Below are positions 52,292 through 61,617 of a stretch of DNA of 64,000 nucleotides, one piece after another; position 1 is the stretch's first letter, and every line of letters starts with the position of its first letter. Under the pieces are notes generated by a model that searched no databases, was not told where the DNA came from, and saw nothing but the letters and a program-made list of their open reading frames with translations. Origin of the DNA: UBA6244 sp963676875 (GTDB lineage Bacteria > Bacteroidota > Bacteroidia > Bacteroidales > F082); assembly GCA_963676875.1 (NCBI GenBank), contig OY781436.1, positions 4,588,001 to 4,652,000 of the forward strand. The letters run 5' to 3'. The translations under genes and the position numbers were made by a program.

Positions 52292-53299
52292 ATGAAAAAG
52301 CAACTGCTACTTTTAACCTTCCTCTTGTTGGGAATATTACTTAAATCACAGGGAATTGCCTACTTCAGCACCACCTCCATGCAGCCCTATGTGGAGTTGG
52401 AAAATCCCATTTCCATCAACAACGACGAAATTTGGAATGACGGAAGCATTTTCAACCTTTATTTTGATTTTCAATTCACCATCTTCGATCAAATTTATTC
52501 ATCAATCAACGTGGAAGCCGGCGGAGGCTTGTTTTTTGCAGGTTTTGGCAGCAAGAGACTGATGATTTACCACACGCCGTTTGGAGGATATTTGCTCACA
52601 GACAAAGGGGAAACAACTTCAGTATCTAATTTGGATTATGAAGTAGTTGGCGAAGAAGGGCAATACATCATTAAAATTCAATGGCAGAATGCGGGATTTG
52701 TTCAATGGTATTCCTCCAGCGACCCCACCGATTTTGTAGATTTCCAAATCTGGATATTTCAGGAAGATGGACACCTGGAGCTACATTTTGGTCCCAACCA
52801 AGCCGATCCAGGAACCTACGGTTATCCTGAAGCCACTTCCGATCCCAATCCCGGCCCCAGTATTAAATACGATTTTGAAGGTTGCGGTAACATGTTGAGC
52901 TATACCGGAAGCGCCAACAATCCCTCTTACGATTACTACAATTTTTGCAATCCCAACTATGCCTTTGTCGACGGAACTCCTTCTGAGGGAATAACTTACA
53001 CCCTCATCCGCAACGAAAATTATGTGGGGATTCCTGATACCGAAACCGCTCCCATCTCGCTGTTTCCCAATCCCGCCTCACAAGAAGTTCAGATTTCAGG
53101 CTTAGACCACACATCTGATATTCAATCCGTTATTGTAATGGACTATCAGGGAAAAACAGTTCATGAATACACGAATTTTAAAAATTCACCTTCAAAAATT
53201 GCGTTTTCAGTTCAGGATTTACCTTCAGGAATATATTGGGTAAAAATTCTTGGTCGTAACCAAACCACCGTGAAAAAATTGATCAAATCCGGCCGATAA
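52292..53299 (+). CDS. secreted protein with type IX secretion (type A) sorting domain
   Basis: A 335-residue secreted protein with signal peptide (MKKQLLLLTFLLLGILLKSQG). The body (~25-240) is beta-rich and contains 'LHFGPNQADPGTYGYPEATSDPNPGPSIKYD', reminiscent of lectin-like surface proteins. The C-terminal tail 'SLFPNPASQEVQISGLD...VIVMDYQGKTVHEY...LPSGIYWVKILGRNQTTVKKLIKS' is a type A sorting domain for type IX secretion. It follows the hybrid kinase by 216 bases. No catalytic motif is seen. Confidence 0.88.
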   Translation: MKKQLLLLTFLLLGILLKSQGIAYFSTTSMQPYVELENPISINNDEIWNDGSIFNLYFDFQFTIFDQIYSSINVEAGGGLFFAGFGSKRLMIYHTPFGGYLLTDKGETTSVSNLDYEVVGEEGQYIIKIQWQNAGFVQWYSSSDPTDFVDFQIWIFQEDGHLELHFGPNQADPGTYGYPEATSDPNPGPSIKYDFEGCGNMLSYTGSANNPSYDYYNFCNPNYAFVDGTPSEGITYTLIRNENYVGIPDTETAPISLFPNPASQEVQISGLDHTSDIQSVIVMDYQGKTVHEYTNFKNSPSKIAFSVQDLPSGIYWVKILGRNQTTVKKLIKSGR

Positions 53300-53447
53300 T
53301 CCTAAGGTATCAAGCAATTGACCTTAGAAAACCTCAGATAAATCGATTCTACATCGGATTTTAAGGACTCCAGATAAAGAAGTTGGGGTTATGAATGCAT
53401 TGCATTTGAACACTAACAAATCGACAGATTTGGTTTTCCTTAAAAAA

Positions 53448-53479
53448 TTGTTGCCTTTCGCAAGAATCTCTTATTTTTG
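53448..53479 (+). promoter_or_regulatory. promoter of AI-2E family transporter (TTG-N18/21-TATTTTTG)
   Basis: TATTTTTG at 53472-53479 with TTG at 53448 or 53451 (spacers of 21 or 18 bases) is the best -33/-7 match in the window. It is 66 bases before the ATG at 53546. Confidence 0.6.
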
Positions 53480-53545
53480 GAAACAATAGCAATGTGCTCC
53501 TCGACATTGCGAGAAAATATTTCAAATAAATAATACCCCGGAATC

Positions 53546-54679
53546 ATGATCAAGAAATACCAAAACGAACTCATCCTGGCCGCTGTTTTTATTGGATTCA
53601 TCGCCGTTTTTTACTATCTGTATGGTATTTTGTTGCCCTTTGTTTTCGGGATGCTGCTGGCTTTTTCCGCCTATCCGGTGATTTTGCGCATACAAAAAGT
53701 GGTGAAAAACCAAAACCTGGCCACCACCCTTTTTCTGGCTGCCATAGTGGGCATTTTTATCCTGATTTCCGTGTTTTTAACCCAATATATCAACCACGAT
53801 TTCAAGCGATTGAACCACAGTTTTACGGTTTTGGCATCCAATAATCAGGACAAATTGGATAAGGCGGCGCAAAAGGTGAAAGAATATGTGGGAAGCATTT
53901 ACGATTTTGACGCATTGAAAAACTCCGTGATCCATCAATCGGATTCACTTACAAGTCAATTGAAGCAAATGGACTACGCACAACTGGATACGGAATCCAT
54001 CAAAGCGGGATTCCAACAAGTGCTCTCGGTTTTTCAAAGTGGCGAAGAAAGTACACCTGAGAAAAAAAAGGGCATCGGGTTCATGGCCATGTTTATTTCC
54101 ACCCTTGCCTACTTTGTTCTCATCCTCTATCAACTTGATTATTTTACGGGTATCCGGAAAAAGTATTTTGGTGACAAAGTGGAGTCGAAACTCCGCGTGG
54201 TTCTGGACGATTTCAACCAAAGTTTCATGAGATATTTAAAACTCCGCACAAAAATTGTTTTACTGTTGTCGCTCATTTATCTCACGGCCTTCGTCATCCT
54301 CCAAATGCCCGGACTCATTGTGGTGATGGTGATTATCATCGTGCTGTCATACATTCCTTATCTACAATATCTGGCACTCATTCCGCTATCCATCGGCTGC
54401 CTGGTGCTTTCCATCGAAAACTCAGAACCCTTTTTGTTTTATTTTGGTATTGTTGCGGGCGTGTTTGTACTGGCCAGTCTGGTGGAAGAGTTGGTGCTTA
54501 ATCCATGGATCATGGAGAAAAATATTGGCATGAATCCGGTAATCGTGGTTCTTGCCGTTAGTGTTTGGAGCTATGTACTTGGCTGGCCCGGCTTGCTCAT
54601 CGGGGTGCCCGTCACCAGTTTGCTCATCATTTATCTCAAACGATTTGTATTGCCTTCGTACCTGAAGGTGATGAAATAA
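53546..54679 (+). CDS. AI-2E family (UPF0118) membrane transporter
   Basis: A 377-residue membrane protein with about eight helices: a first pair at ~8-55, a third at ~65-85, then a soluble ~85-165 region ('LDKAAQKVKEYVGSIYDFDALKNS'), and the remaining helices. The C-terminal half holds the family signature 'IPYLQYLALIPLSIGCLVL' and 'NPWIMEKNIGMNPVIVVLAVSVWSYVLGWPGLLIGVPV'. Family members export autoinducer-2 or act in sodium/proton exchange; substrate is open. A short gap (37 bases) leads to the SDR-DUF2867 gene. Confidence 0.92.
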   Translation: MIKKYQNELILAAVFIGFIAVFYYLYGILLPFVFGMLLAFSAYPVILRIQKVVKNQNLATTLFLAAIVGIFILISVFLTQYINHDFKRLNHSFTVLASNNQDKLDKAAQKVKEYVGSIYDFDALKNSVIHQSDSLTSQLKQMDYAQLDTESIKAGFQQVLSVFQSGEESTPEKKKGIGFMAMFISTLAYFVLILYQLDYFTGIRKKYFGDKVESKLRVVLDDFNQSFMRYLKLRTKIVLLLSLIYLTAFVILQMPGLIVVMVIIIVLSYIPYLQYLALIPLSIGCLVLSIENSEPFLFYFGIVAGVFVLASLVEELVLNPWIMEKNIGMNPVIVVLAVSVWSYVLGWPGLLIGVPVTSLLIIYLKRFVLPSYLKVMK

Positions 54680-54716
54680 TTATCGCGAATTGTCACAGAT
54701 TTAAACCAAAAAACAA

Positions 54717-56141
54717 ATGAAAATACTACTCACCGGAGCCACCGGATATATAGGAAAGCGATTGCTACCTGTTTTGGTTGGAGCCGGACATCAGGTTATC
54801 TGTTGTGTGCGCGACAAAAAAAGGTTTCACGCTCCTGATTCGCTTTTGCAGTACATTGACATCATTGAAGTGGACCTGCTCGACAGCCACTCGCTGGAGA
54901 AAATCCCCAGGGACATCGACGGAGCCTACTACCTGGTACATTCCATGTCGGCATCGGCGCAATACGAACAACTGGAGCATCAATCGGCCATTAATTTCAG
55001 AAATGCCATGGAACGCACTGCCGTGAAGCATGTGGTTTACCTGAGTGGCATTGTCAATGAAGCCGAATTGTCCGACCACCTGGCCTCCCGGAAAAACGTG
55101 GAAACAGAACTCGGCAAAGGCAACTATCATTTCACTACCCTGAGGGCCGGAATAATCATTGGTTCGGGCAGCGCTTCATTTGAAATCATTCGTGATTTGG
55201 TTGAAAAACTTCCCGTGATGATTACACCCATTTGGCTAAAAACCAAATGCCAACCCATCGGGGTAACGGATGTGATCAACTTCCTGTCACAAACCATGTT
55301 CAACCCAAAAACCTTCGACCGCGATTTCGATATTGGCGGACCTGATATCCTCTCATATAAAGAAATGCTGCTTCAATTTGCCGAAGTCAGAAAACTCAAG
55401 CGAAAAATCTTTGTTGTTCCCGTAATGACACCCCGACTTTCCTCCTACTGGCTGTATTTTGTCACCTCCACGTCTTACAAACTGGCCACCGCATTAGTTG
55501 ACAGCATGAAAATTGAGGTGGTTTGCAGAAACAACGACCTGAACGAATTGCTCAACATTCAACCCCTGAGTTACCGCGAATCATTGAAACGGGCATTCAG
55601 CAAAATAGTCAATCACGACATTGCCTCGAGCTGGAAAGACGCTTACGCGAGCAGTGGAATGAACCGCAACATTTCTGATTTCATTGAAGTTCCCACCCAT
55701 GGTTGCTTTGTGGACAAAAGGGAGATGACATGCCCCGACCCTCCCTCCAGCATTGAAAAGATTTGGCGAATCGGAGGTTCAACAGGCTGGTATTATGGGA
55801 ATTGGCTATGGCAAACCAGGGGTTTTTTAGATAAGATGGTTGGAGGTGTGGGCCTGCGAAGGGGGCGTACAAACGACGAGGCCATATTTACCGGCGATGC
55901 CCTGGATTTCTGGCGTGTTTTATACGCCAATAAACAAGAAGGACGGCTGTTGCTGTTTGCAGAAATGAAACTTCCGGGAGAGGCATGGCTTGAATTCCAC
56001 ATGAAAGACAACAAGCTTACCCAAACCGCCACTTTCAGACCATTGGGATTGCCCGGACGTTTGTACTGGTATGCCGTTCTTCCGTTTCATGGATTTATTT
56101 TCAGGGGGATGATCAGGAAAATCACCCAATGGGTGGAATAA
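54717..56141 (+). CDS. NAD(P)-binding SDR protein with C-terminal DUF2867
   Basis: A 474-residue protein. The N-terminal ~1-290 is an atypical extended short-chain dehydrogenase: nucleotide-binding 'MKILLTGATGYIGKRLLPVL', then 'HVVYLSGIVNE' and 'GNYHFTTLRAGIIIGSGSASFE'. The last ~150 residues are a DUF2867 domain ('DALDFWRVLYANKQEGRLLLFAEMKLPGEAWLEFHM...LGLPGRLYWYAVLPFHGFIFRGMIRKI'). Such fusions resemble the E. coli YbjT group; substrate is unknown. It probably shares a transcript with the AI-2E gene 37 bases upstream. Confidence 0.9.
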   Translation: MKILLTGATGYIGKRLLPVLVGAGHQVICCVRDKKRFHAPDSLLQYIDIIEVDLLDSHSLEKIPRDIDGAYYLVHSMSASAQYEQLEHQSAINFRNAMERTAVKHVVYLSGIVNEAELSDHLASRKNVETELGKGNYHFTTLRAGIIIGSGSASFEIIRDLVEKLPVMITPIWLKTKCQPIGVTDVINFLSQTMFNPKTFDRDFDIGGPDILSYKEMLLQFAEVRKLKRKIFVVPVMTPRLSSYWLYFVTSTSYKLATALVDSMKIEVVCRNNDLNELLNIQPLSYRESLKRAFSKIVNHDIASSWKDAYASSGMNRNISDFIEVPTHGCFVDKREMTCPDPPSSIEKIWRIGGSTGWYYGNWLWQTRGFLDKMVGGVGLRRGRTNDEAIFTGDALDFWRVLYANKQEGRLLLFAEMKLPGEAWLEFHMKDNKLTQTATFRPLGLPGRLYWYAVLPFHGFIFRGMIRKITQWVE

Positions 56142-56288
56142 AAGCGGAATGCCCTGTAAAAAATGATGAAGATTAAGAAAATGTTCAAATTCAACTATTT
56201 ACGGACACTGTATTGAAATGCAAACAAGCTCCGGCTATCCGAAGACAAGATAACCAACAATTATCGCCATGCCAAAAGGTTAGAATGC

Positions 56289-56296
56289 TAATTTTG
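56289..56296 (+). promoter_or_regulatory. -7 element TAATTTTG of lipoprotein esterase
   Basis: TAATTTTG fits TAnnTTTG. It lies after the first in-frame ATGs (56213, 56285) but 24 bases before the GTG at 56321, so it argues for the GTG start. No -33 TTG is evident. Confidence 0.45.
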
Positions 56297-56320
56297 CAAA
56301 AACCTATAAAAAAAACGTTT

Positions 56321-57181
56321 GTGATAAAACAACTTACATACCTGATAATCATTCTATTCATGGCGTTTGCCGGATGCACCGACACCTCTGAGGTAAAAGT
56401 TCCTACCCCGGCTTGTTCAGCAGGTTCAAATGCTTCGACCTTCGAGTTGAATGGACAAACCAGAGAATACTTACTTTACAAACCGGATAACCTTCCGGCC
56501 AATGCACCACTGGTTTTTGTACTGCACGGATATACCCAAAATGCGGAACTTTTCTTTAGCATGGGCATGAACCGGGTGGCCGACACGGGAAATTTTGCCG
56601 TATGCTATCCGCAAGGGCTATTCTGCACCTGGAATATCACCTCCCACAATTCTACTGATGTTGAATTTTTAAAGGGATTGGCACAATACCTTCAATCTCA
56701 ACACAACCTGAATCCTAACAAAACCTTTGCCACTGGCTTCTCCATGGGAGGTGCCCTATGCAATCTCCTTGCCCTCGACGCCGGTGATGTTTTCAGTGCC
56801 GTGGCGCCTGTGGCAGGCTATGTTATGGAAAATGTTTGGTCAACCAAAAATCCACAATACATCATTCCCTATCTCGCTATCCATGGAACCTCGGACCAAA
56901 TAGTCAGCATTCATGGCGTAGGAGCCAATGACCCGAGCATTCAGGAAATTGTGAACTTTTGGTGCATGGGAAACAATTGTTCTGTCACCGACACCGTGCA
57001 ACTGACAACAAATACCGTGATTTACAAATCAAGCAACGGCAACAACGGACATGAAGTTTGGTATTACAAAATATCGGGACAAAACCATGTTTTTCCCGGA
57101 GACCGATTTGCCATGCCCGGAACTGATGTTTCAGGATTTAATGGTTGGTCGGAAATCTGGAAGTTTTTCAGGAAATATTAG
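56321..57181 (+). CDS. lipoprotein alpha/beta hydrolase, PHB-depolymerase/feruloyl-esterase type
   Basis: A 286-residue esterase with a GTG start chosen because it gives a classic lipoprotein signal (MIKQLTYLIIILFMAFAGC, Cys19) and because a promoter -7 element lies between it and the earlier ATGs. 'APLVFVLHGYTQNAELF' is the oxyanion-hole HG motif; the nucleophile is Ser141 in GFSMGG; 'AIHGTSDQIVSIHG' supplies the Asp; 'GQNHVFPG' the His. The family hydrolyses esters such as poly(3-hydroxybutyrate) or feruloyl polysaccharides. Surface or periplasmic. Specificity cannot be read from the sequence. Confidence 0.88.
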   Translation: MIKQLTYLIIILFMAFAGCTDTSEVKVPTPACSAGSNASTFELNGQTREYLLYKPDNLPANAPLVFVLHGYTQNAELFFSMGMNRVADTGNFAVCYPQGLFCTWNITSHNSTDVEFLKGLAQYLQSQHNLNPNKTFATGFSMGGALCNLLALDAGDVFSAVAPVAGYVMENVWSTKNPQYIIPYLAIHGTSDQIVSIHGVGANDPSIQEIVNFWCMGNNCSVTDTVQLTTNTVIYKSSNGNNGHEVWYYKISGQNHVFPGDRFAMPGTDVSGFNGWSEIWKFFRKY

Positions 57182-57384
57182 GCCCTCGTTTTTGAGCCAA
57201 GCAACTACTCGCATATGTACTCCGACACCATCCAAAGGGCATTCAAAAAGTTTTTATACATTTACCGCCCCTGGCAATGGTAAAATGATAAGCTCACGTT
57301 TGGAAATAATTGCTACACAATCGTGGTGTAATTTATTCTTTGTTTGACCGTTAATTTATCACATTAACGTTGCCTTTAACGAAC

Positions 57385-58395
57385 ATGATTACATTTCTAA
57401 GAAATATATTTTGGCTTCCGTTACTGTTTAAAAGACTTTTGAGAAGCACCAAGCTTCAAAAACGTTTTTTAAAAGAAACTGTTTTTGTGGATATTGAATT
57501 GAGTAAACAAGACAACGACAGCACCTTGTCGGAAAAGGATTTCAGAAAAATTCGCGGCTATTATGGCTTTGCCGTGCCGGCGTTGCTGGGCGAAGGCTTT
57601 TGTATGCTGCGGGGCAGGGCCATGTCGGAAAAAGAGCGTTACGCCATCACCTATTTGGGTGCATTAACGGGCTTGTTCGATGACTTTTTCGATGAAAAAA
57701 ACATGTCGGAAGCACATATCATGGACCTCATGAACACCCCCGAAGACCGACTGGCCAAAAATGCCAACGAACGCCTTTTCGCCAAATTTTACCGGGTGGC
57801 ACTCCAAAACTCACCGGACATTCAACGGGTGAAAGACACCGCCCTGCTGGTATTTAACGCTCAGGTTAACAGCCGAAAACAGCTGCTCTCGACCATCTCC
57901 AACGAAGAAATTCAACAAATTACCTACGATAAAGGAGGCCTTTCGTTGTTGTTTTACAGAGGTGTTTTTCAAGAAGATATTGACGACAGCGAAAAGAGCA
58001 TGTTATACCATCTGGGTGCCATTGGTCAGCTGGAAAACGACATCTTCGACATTTACAAGGATGATAAAAATGGTGTTCACACCTTGGCTACCCGAACCAA
58101 AAAAATCAAAGAGTTGCGGCAAACCTATACCCAACTCATGAACCAAACCTTCCAATTGGTTCACCAGACCAGATTTGCCAGCCGAAACAAAAAAGAGTTT
58201 GCCCGATTCATCAGTTTTATCATCAGCCGTGGATTTGTGGCCCTCGACTTCCTCGAAAAAAACGAGCGAAATACACACAAGACATTTGTGCTAAGGCATT
58301 ACGACAAAAAAGACTTGATTTGCGACATGGGGAAATTATCCAATTCCTTGAAATTAATCTGGCATTACGGCAAAACAAATGTAAAACATATGTAA
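57385..58395 (+). CDS. class I isoprenoid (terpene) synthase-like protein
   Basis: A 336-residue mostly helical protein from ATG 57385. It has the aspartate-rich DDxxD metal motif (D99-D100-F-F-D103 in GLFDDFFDEK). About 118 residues later comes an ND-x2-D-x3-D motif (N218, D219, D222, D226), in the place and spacing of the NSE/DTE triad of class I terpene synthases. Both are needed to bind the Mg-diphosphate. No prenyltransferase second DDxxD is seen, so a cyclase/synthase is favoured over chain elongation. No carotenoid or sterol genes are adjacent. Overall similarity to named families is weak, and the product is unknown. Confidence 0.7.
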   Translation: MITFLRNIFWLPLLFKRLLRSTKLQKRFLKETVFVDIELSKQDNDSTLSEKDFRKIRGYYGFAVPALLGEGFCMLRGRAMSEKERYAITYLGALTGLFDDFFDEKNMSEAHIMDLMNTPEDRLAKNANERLFAKFYRVALQNSPDIQRVKDTALLVFNAQVNSRKQLLSTISNEEIQQITYDKGGLSLLFYRGVFQEDIDDSEKSMLYHLGAIGQLENDIFDIYKDDKNGVHTLATRTKKIKELRQTYTQLMNQTFQLVHQTRFASRNKKEFARFISFIISRGFVALDFLEKNERNTHKTFVLRHYDKKDLICDMGKLSNSLKLIWHYGKTNVKHM

Positions 58396-58400
58396 TTTTG
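58393..58400 (+). promoter_or_regulatory. -7 element TAATTTTG of YeeE/YedE gene
   Basis: TAATTTTG fits TAnnTTTG, overlaps the stop codon of the isoprenoid-synthase-like gene and lies 78 bases before the ATG at 58479. No clear -33. Confidence 0.4.
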
Positions 58401-58478
58401 CACATATAATTTTCCATCGCCGGGATGTTATAGCCTACACCTCTGACGATATTTAGATCGTACTTAAACCACAACAAC

Positions 58479-59483
58479 ATGGAATGGATTATTTTAATTT
58501 TAGGATTTATTTTTGGCGCATTACTGCAATACGCGAGCTTGAATAAATTCAATGTAATCAGTGGATTGGCCACATTAGAAAACCTCACTGTTGCCAAAAC
58601 CATCGCGCTGGCCATCGGTATTGGAGTTATTCTCCTGAACATTGAAATCGGTCTGGGATTTGCCGGATATCACGTTAAGCCGCTTATTTTGGGAGGTATT
58701 GTCTTTGGTGGACTCATTTTCGGAACGGGCATGGCCATATTGGGCTATTGTCCGGGAACCATGGCCATTTCGGTGGGAGAAGGTTCGCTGGATGCTTTGA
58801 TTGGCGTGTTGGGAGGCATACTTGGCGGATGGATTTTTACTTTGCTTTTACCGTTTATCTCACCGGCACTCGGACCCAACCTGGGGACGCTGTCCTTATC
58901 GTCGATTGTTGAAAATCAAATACTTTTTTACATTCTAGTCGTCATTTTAGGGCTCTTGTTTATTGCTGTCGCCTTTTGGTTGAACAAAATAGATAAAGTC
59001 AAAGGAAAAAAGTGGATATACACAGCCATTGGTTTAGCCATACTAAATCCCATTGTATTTCTTACTTCGCTCACCGGACGACCCATTGGAGCTTCCACCA
59101 CTTTCCCCTATGTTGGGGACGTGATTACTTCTACCACCCAAAACGACTATTTTTCCAAAATTCAAAAACCCGGACACTGGGAATTGATTTTTCTGGCAGG
59201 GGCATTTTTGGCCGGATTGGTTATATCATTGATTAAGAAAGAGTTCAAATTGAAATTAATTTACAGTCAGTGGGAAAAATACAAGGGAACCGCCGCATCC
59301 AAGCGCATTATTTGGGCCTTTGCGGGCGGTTTTATTTTAATTTTTGGTGCCCGCATGGCGGGAGGATGCACCAGTGGACATATTCTCTCCGGAGGCATGC
59401 AACTCGCCTTCAGCAGTTTGATCTTTGCTGTTTTCACATTCGCCGGATTGCTTATTACGGGTAAAATCTTTTATGGGAAATAA
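58479..59483 (+). CDS. YeeE/YedE family sulfur-compound transporter
   Basis: A 334-residue membrane protein with about nine helices and two similar halves, as in the YeeE/YedE (TsuA) family. Conserved cysteines that relay thiosulfate are in 'GMAILGYCPGTMAISVGEGSLDA' and 'GARMAGGCTSGHILSGGMQLA'. It probably imports thiosulfate or another reduced sulfur compound. No TusA/YeeD-like partner gene is adjacent. A long, repeat-rich spacer follows. Confidence 0.9.
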   Translation: MEWIILILGFIFGALLQYASLNKFNVISGLATLENLTVAKTIALAIGIGVILLNIEIGLGFAGYHVKPLILGGIVFGGLIFGTGMAILGYCPGTMAISVGEGSLDALIGVLGGILGGWIFTLLLPFISPALGPNLGTLSLSSIVENQILFYILVVILGLLFIAVAFWLNKIDKVKGKKWIYTAIGLAILNPIVFLTSLTGRPIGASTTFPYVGDVITSTTQNDYFSKIQKPGHWELIFLAGAFLAGLVISLIKKEFKLKLIYSQWEKYKGTAASKRIIWAFAGGFILIFGARMAGGCTSGHILSGGMQLAFSSLIFAVFTFAGLLITGKIFYGK

Positions 59484-59485
59484 TT

Positions 59486-59602
59486 AGGGTTCAAGGGGTT
59501 CAAAGGTACAAAGGTTCAAGGGTTCAAAGGTTCAAGGGTTCAGGGGATCAAATGTTCAAATGTTCAAATGTTCAGGGGTTCAGGGGTTCAGGGGTTCAAA
59601 AG
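59486..59602. repeat. short tandem repeats of GGTTCAAAGG / GTTCAGGG type
   Basis: About twelve imperfect copies of an 8-10 base GGTTCA(A/G)(A/G)GG unit immediately after the YeeE gene. It is the first part of an 838-base gene-free stretch (59484-60321). The next part carries two GTGAAACTCTGTGGTAAA copies (~59742-59785). Confidence 0.85.
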
Positions 59603-59879
59603 TTTATGAGCTGAGTCGGCTTCGAGAAGTCATTCATACAATAAAAATTATTTAAAAATGCTTCGAGTACCATTTAACCACCGAATACCGTAGATGCATA
59701 TTATTGATGAACAGAACCTTGTAAAAGAAGTAAAAAATTCTCCGTGAAACTCTGTGGTAAACGCTGTGAAACTCTGTGGTAAAAAATTTGTTTCTATACT
59801 TTTCGGACAATGCTCAAAGTTCATTGAGTTATTATTTTACATTTATCGGTTTCCGGTGTATTGCTGTTGTTCATATCCC

Positions 59880-60120
59880 GAAGTGATTATAGGTTTATAG
59901 ATAGAATTGGCGCAAGAAATTATGCGACCCCGTCGGGGTCGAACAATACATACTTCCATTGCTATAAACATGGGAATCCTTCGGATTCAGGTATATCCAT
60001 TTAATATTTGTCAATGGCGTGAACTTCAACCATCTTGCATTATGTTTTCCTTCAAATCCGGAGTTTGAAGCGGGATGGCTCAGGTATATAAGAGTATCCA
60101 CGACATCCTTGGTTCAGAGG
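59880..60120. repeat. intergenic palindromic element with GACCCCGTCGGGGTC core
   Basis: The core at 59926-59940 is a 15-base dyad (7-base arms, 1-base centre) followed by GAACAATAC and an ~150-base stretch. Minus-strand reading of this block gives a 68-codon frame, but it looks like a translated interspersed repeat. It has no recognisable domain. Confidence 0.5.
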
Positions 60121-60285
60121 ATTCAAAATCCGGGGGTATCTGTTTCATCAGCATTATTCGTTTTCCAACTTTAACTTAATGAGCCTTGATCCCTCTTTAA
60201 TTCTTGATGTGAGTTGGATTTTCAACCATATATGACAGCCTTTCTGCTTCTGAAATGTGCACAATAACATAGTTGCCATAACAGA

Positions 60286-60293
60286 TAGTTTTG
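60286..60293 (+). promoter_or_regulatory. -7 element TAGTTTTG of CopD-like gene
   Basis: TAGTTTTG fits TAnnTTTG, 28 bases before the ATG at 60322. No -33 TTG at normal spacing. Confidence 0.4.
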
Positions 60294-60321
60294 TATTTTC
60301 GGATTCTTTAAAATTGCTGAT

Positions 60322-60816
60322 ATGATTCATTCGCCTTACCTTCAAATTCCACTCGATTTTTTACACTTAATGGCTACCATCGCCTGGATTGGCGGCATGT
60401 TTTTCAACTTTCTGGTGGTATTGCCCACGGTTGGTAAAACACTGGATCCTGCCACTACCGGAAGATTTATGGGTGCCATGTTGAAAAAAGTCCGCGTGAT
60501 TGTGTACAGCTCATTGTTGATACTTTTCGTTACGGGCATCCCCATGAAGATTGCCAACGAATATTACGTGGCCATCATCAATTTCGACAACAACTGGGAA
60601 ATTGTGGGCTTTATCAAGCATGTTTTTGTGGCTTTGCTTGCCTTGCTGGCCATCTATTCATTTGAGGTTCTGTCGCCAGGCGTGGCCAGACTTGCCTCCA
60701 AGGGTCCTTCTCCTGAACTGGTGGCCATCAGAAAAAAACAAAAACTAACCGGTGCTCTATCCTTTCTCTTTGGCGTGACTATTATCTTCCTGTCGGCCAT
60801 GATGAACTACTTATAG
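60322..60816 (+). CDS. CopD-like four-helix membrane protein
   Basis: A 164-residue membrane protein with four helices (~10-35, 50-75, 88-115, 142-162). The first contains 'DFLHLMATIAWIGGMFFNFLVVLP', the His/Trp-Gly-Gly pattern of CopD and related families. Families with this pattern are linked to copper or haem handling. No copper genes are nearby and the role is unknown. Confidence 0.75.
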   Translation: MIHSPYLQIPLDFLHLMATIAWIGGMFFNFLVVLPTVGKTLDPATTGRFMGAMLKKVRVIVYSSLLILFVTGIPMKIANEYYVAIINFDNNWEIVGFIKHVFVALLALLAIYSFEVLSPGVARLASKGPSPELVAIRKKQKLTGALSFLFGVTIIFLSAMMNYL

Positions 60817-61023
60817 CCGGAATCCATCAGTTAGTTTTATTTTTCTATCGGAGATTTCCACAATCAACTTATGCTTACCTTTGTGGCATGACATGGTTGT
60901 CATACACGAAACGACTCCGCTGTAAAGAGCACCTGCCGTTTACCCTCAACCACGTTCATCTTTTTTAACTAATCAAGAATAAGTCCCTATTGGACTGACA
61001 CTTACAAACTAAAATTAACAGCC

Positions 61024-61131
61024 ATGGTAAAAGAAAAAGAAGGTAAACAGAAAAACGAAAAAAAGGAACCCCAGAAAAATCTGAAGGAAAAACGTGCCGC
61101 CAAGGCAGCCAAAAAGGCTGAGAGGAAGTAG
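61024..61131 (+). CDS. 35-residue lysine-rich small protein
   Basis: An ATG-to-TAG frame of 35 codons: very basic and without hydrophobic core. It starts MVKEKEGKQKNEKKEPQ and ends NLKEKRAAKAAKKAERK. The composition suggests an unstructured nucleic-acid- or ribosome-associated peptide; similar short Lys/Ala-rich frames are common in Bacteroidota. It lies in an otherwise gene-free stretch (60817-61617). Low complexity makes chance possible. Confidence 0.5.
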   Translation: MVKEKEGKQKNEKKEPQKNLKEKRAAKAAKKAERK

Positions 61132-61141
61132 GTGTTTTTTT

Positions 61142-61220
61142 TGGATCAATGGATCAGTGGATCAGTGGATCAGTGGATTAGTGGATTAATGGATCAATGG
61201 ATTTAAAGATCAATAGATCT
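61142..61220. repeat. tandem 10-base TGGATCAGTG-type repeats
   Basis: Imperfect units of TGGATCAGTGGAT/TGGATTAATGGAT. A related stretch occurs at 61359-61458 together with CTTCACC/CTCCACTTC repeats. Between them are two hairpins: GCCCTTCGACT-TGAGTCGAGGGC (61266-61288) and CTTCAAGCG-TGGA-CGCTTGAAG (61319-61340). Confidence 0.8.
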
Positions 61221-61561
61221 GAAGGAAGAAAAATTCAGTGTATAAAGGTAAAAACACCTTCGATTGCCCTTCGACTTGAGTCGAGGGCATGTTTTCCAGA
61301 AACATAAATAGAATTGTACTTCAAGCGTGGACGCTTGAAGCGGGATGAGTTTTTTTTTGGATCAGTGGATTAATGGATCACACCCATTCACCGCTTCTCC
61401 ACTTCACGGTTTCACCGTTTCTCCACTTCACCACTTCACCGTGTCTCCCCTTCACTGCTGTCTGCACAGAATTTTCAATATTACAGGAGAAACAGGATGA
61501 TGTTAACTCAACTTGTCCCTCAGTCCCTTCGTCCCAGTCTCCCCGGAATCTTCACACAAAC

Positions 61562-61588
61562 AAAAAAGGCCACCTTTTCAGGCAGCCT
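61562..61588 (-). terminator. intrinsic terminator of cold-shock gene
   Basis: On the minus strand AGGCTGCC pairs with GGTGGCCT (one mismatch) around TGAAAA and runs into six T residues. It begins 30 bases after the cold-shock stop. Confidence 0.78.
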
Positions 61589-61617
61589 CTTCAAATCTTA
61601 AATGTGTGCTATATAAA

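Noticed and set aside
59895..60101. 68-codon minus-strand frame
   Set aside because: It coincides with the palindromic interspersed element and has no recognisable domain or promoter.
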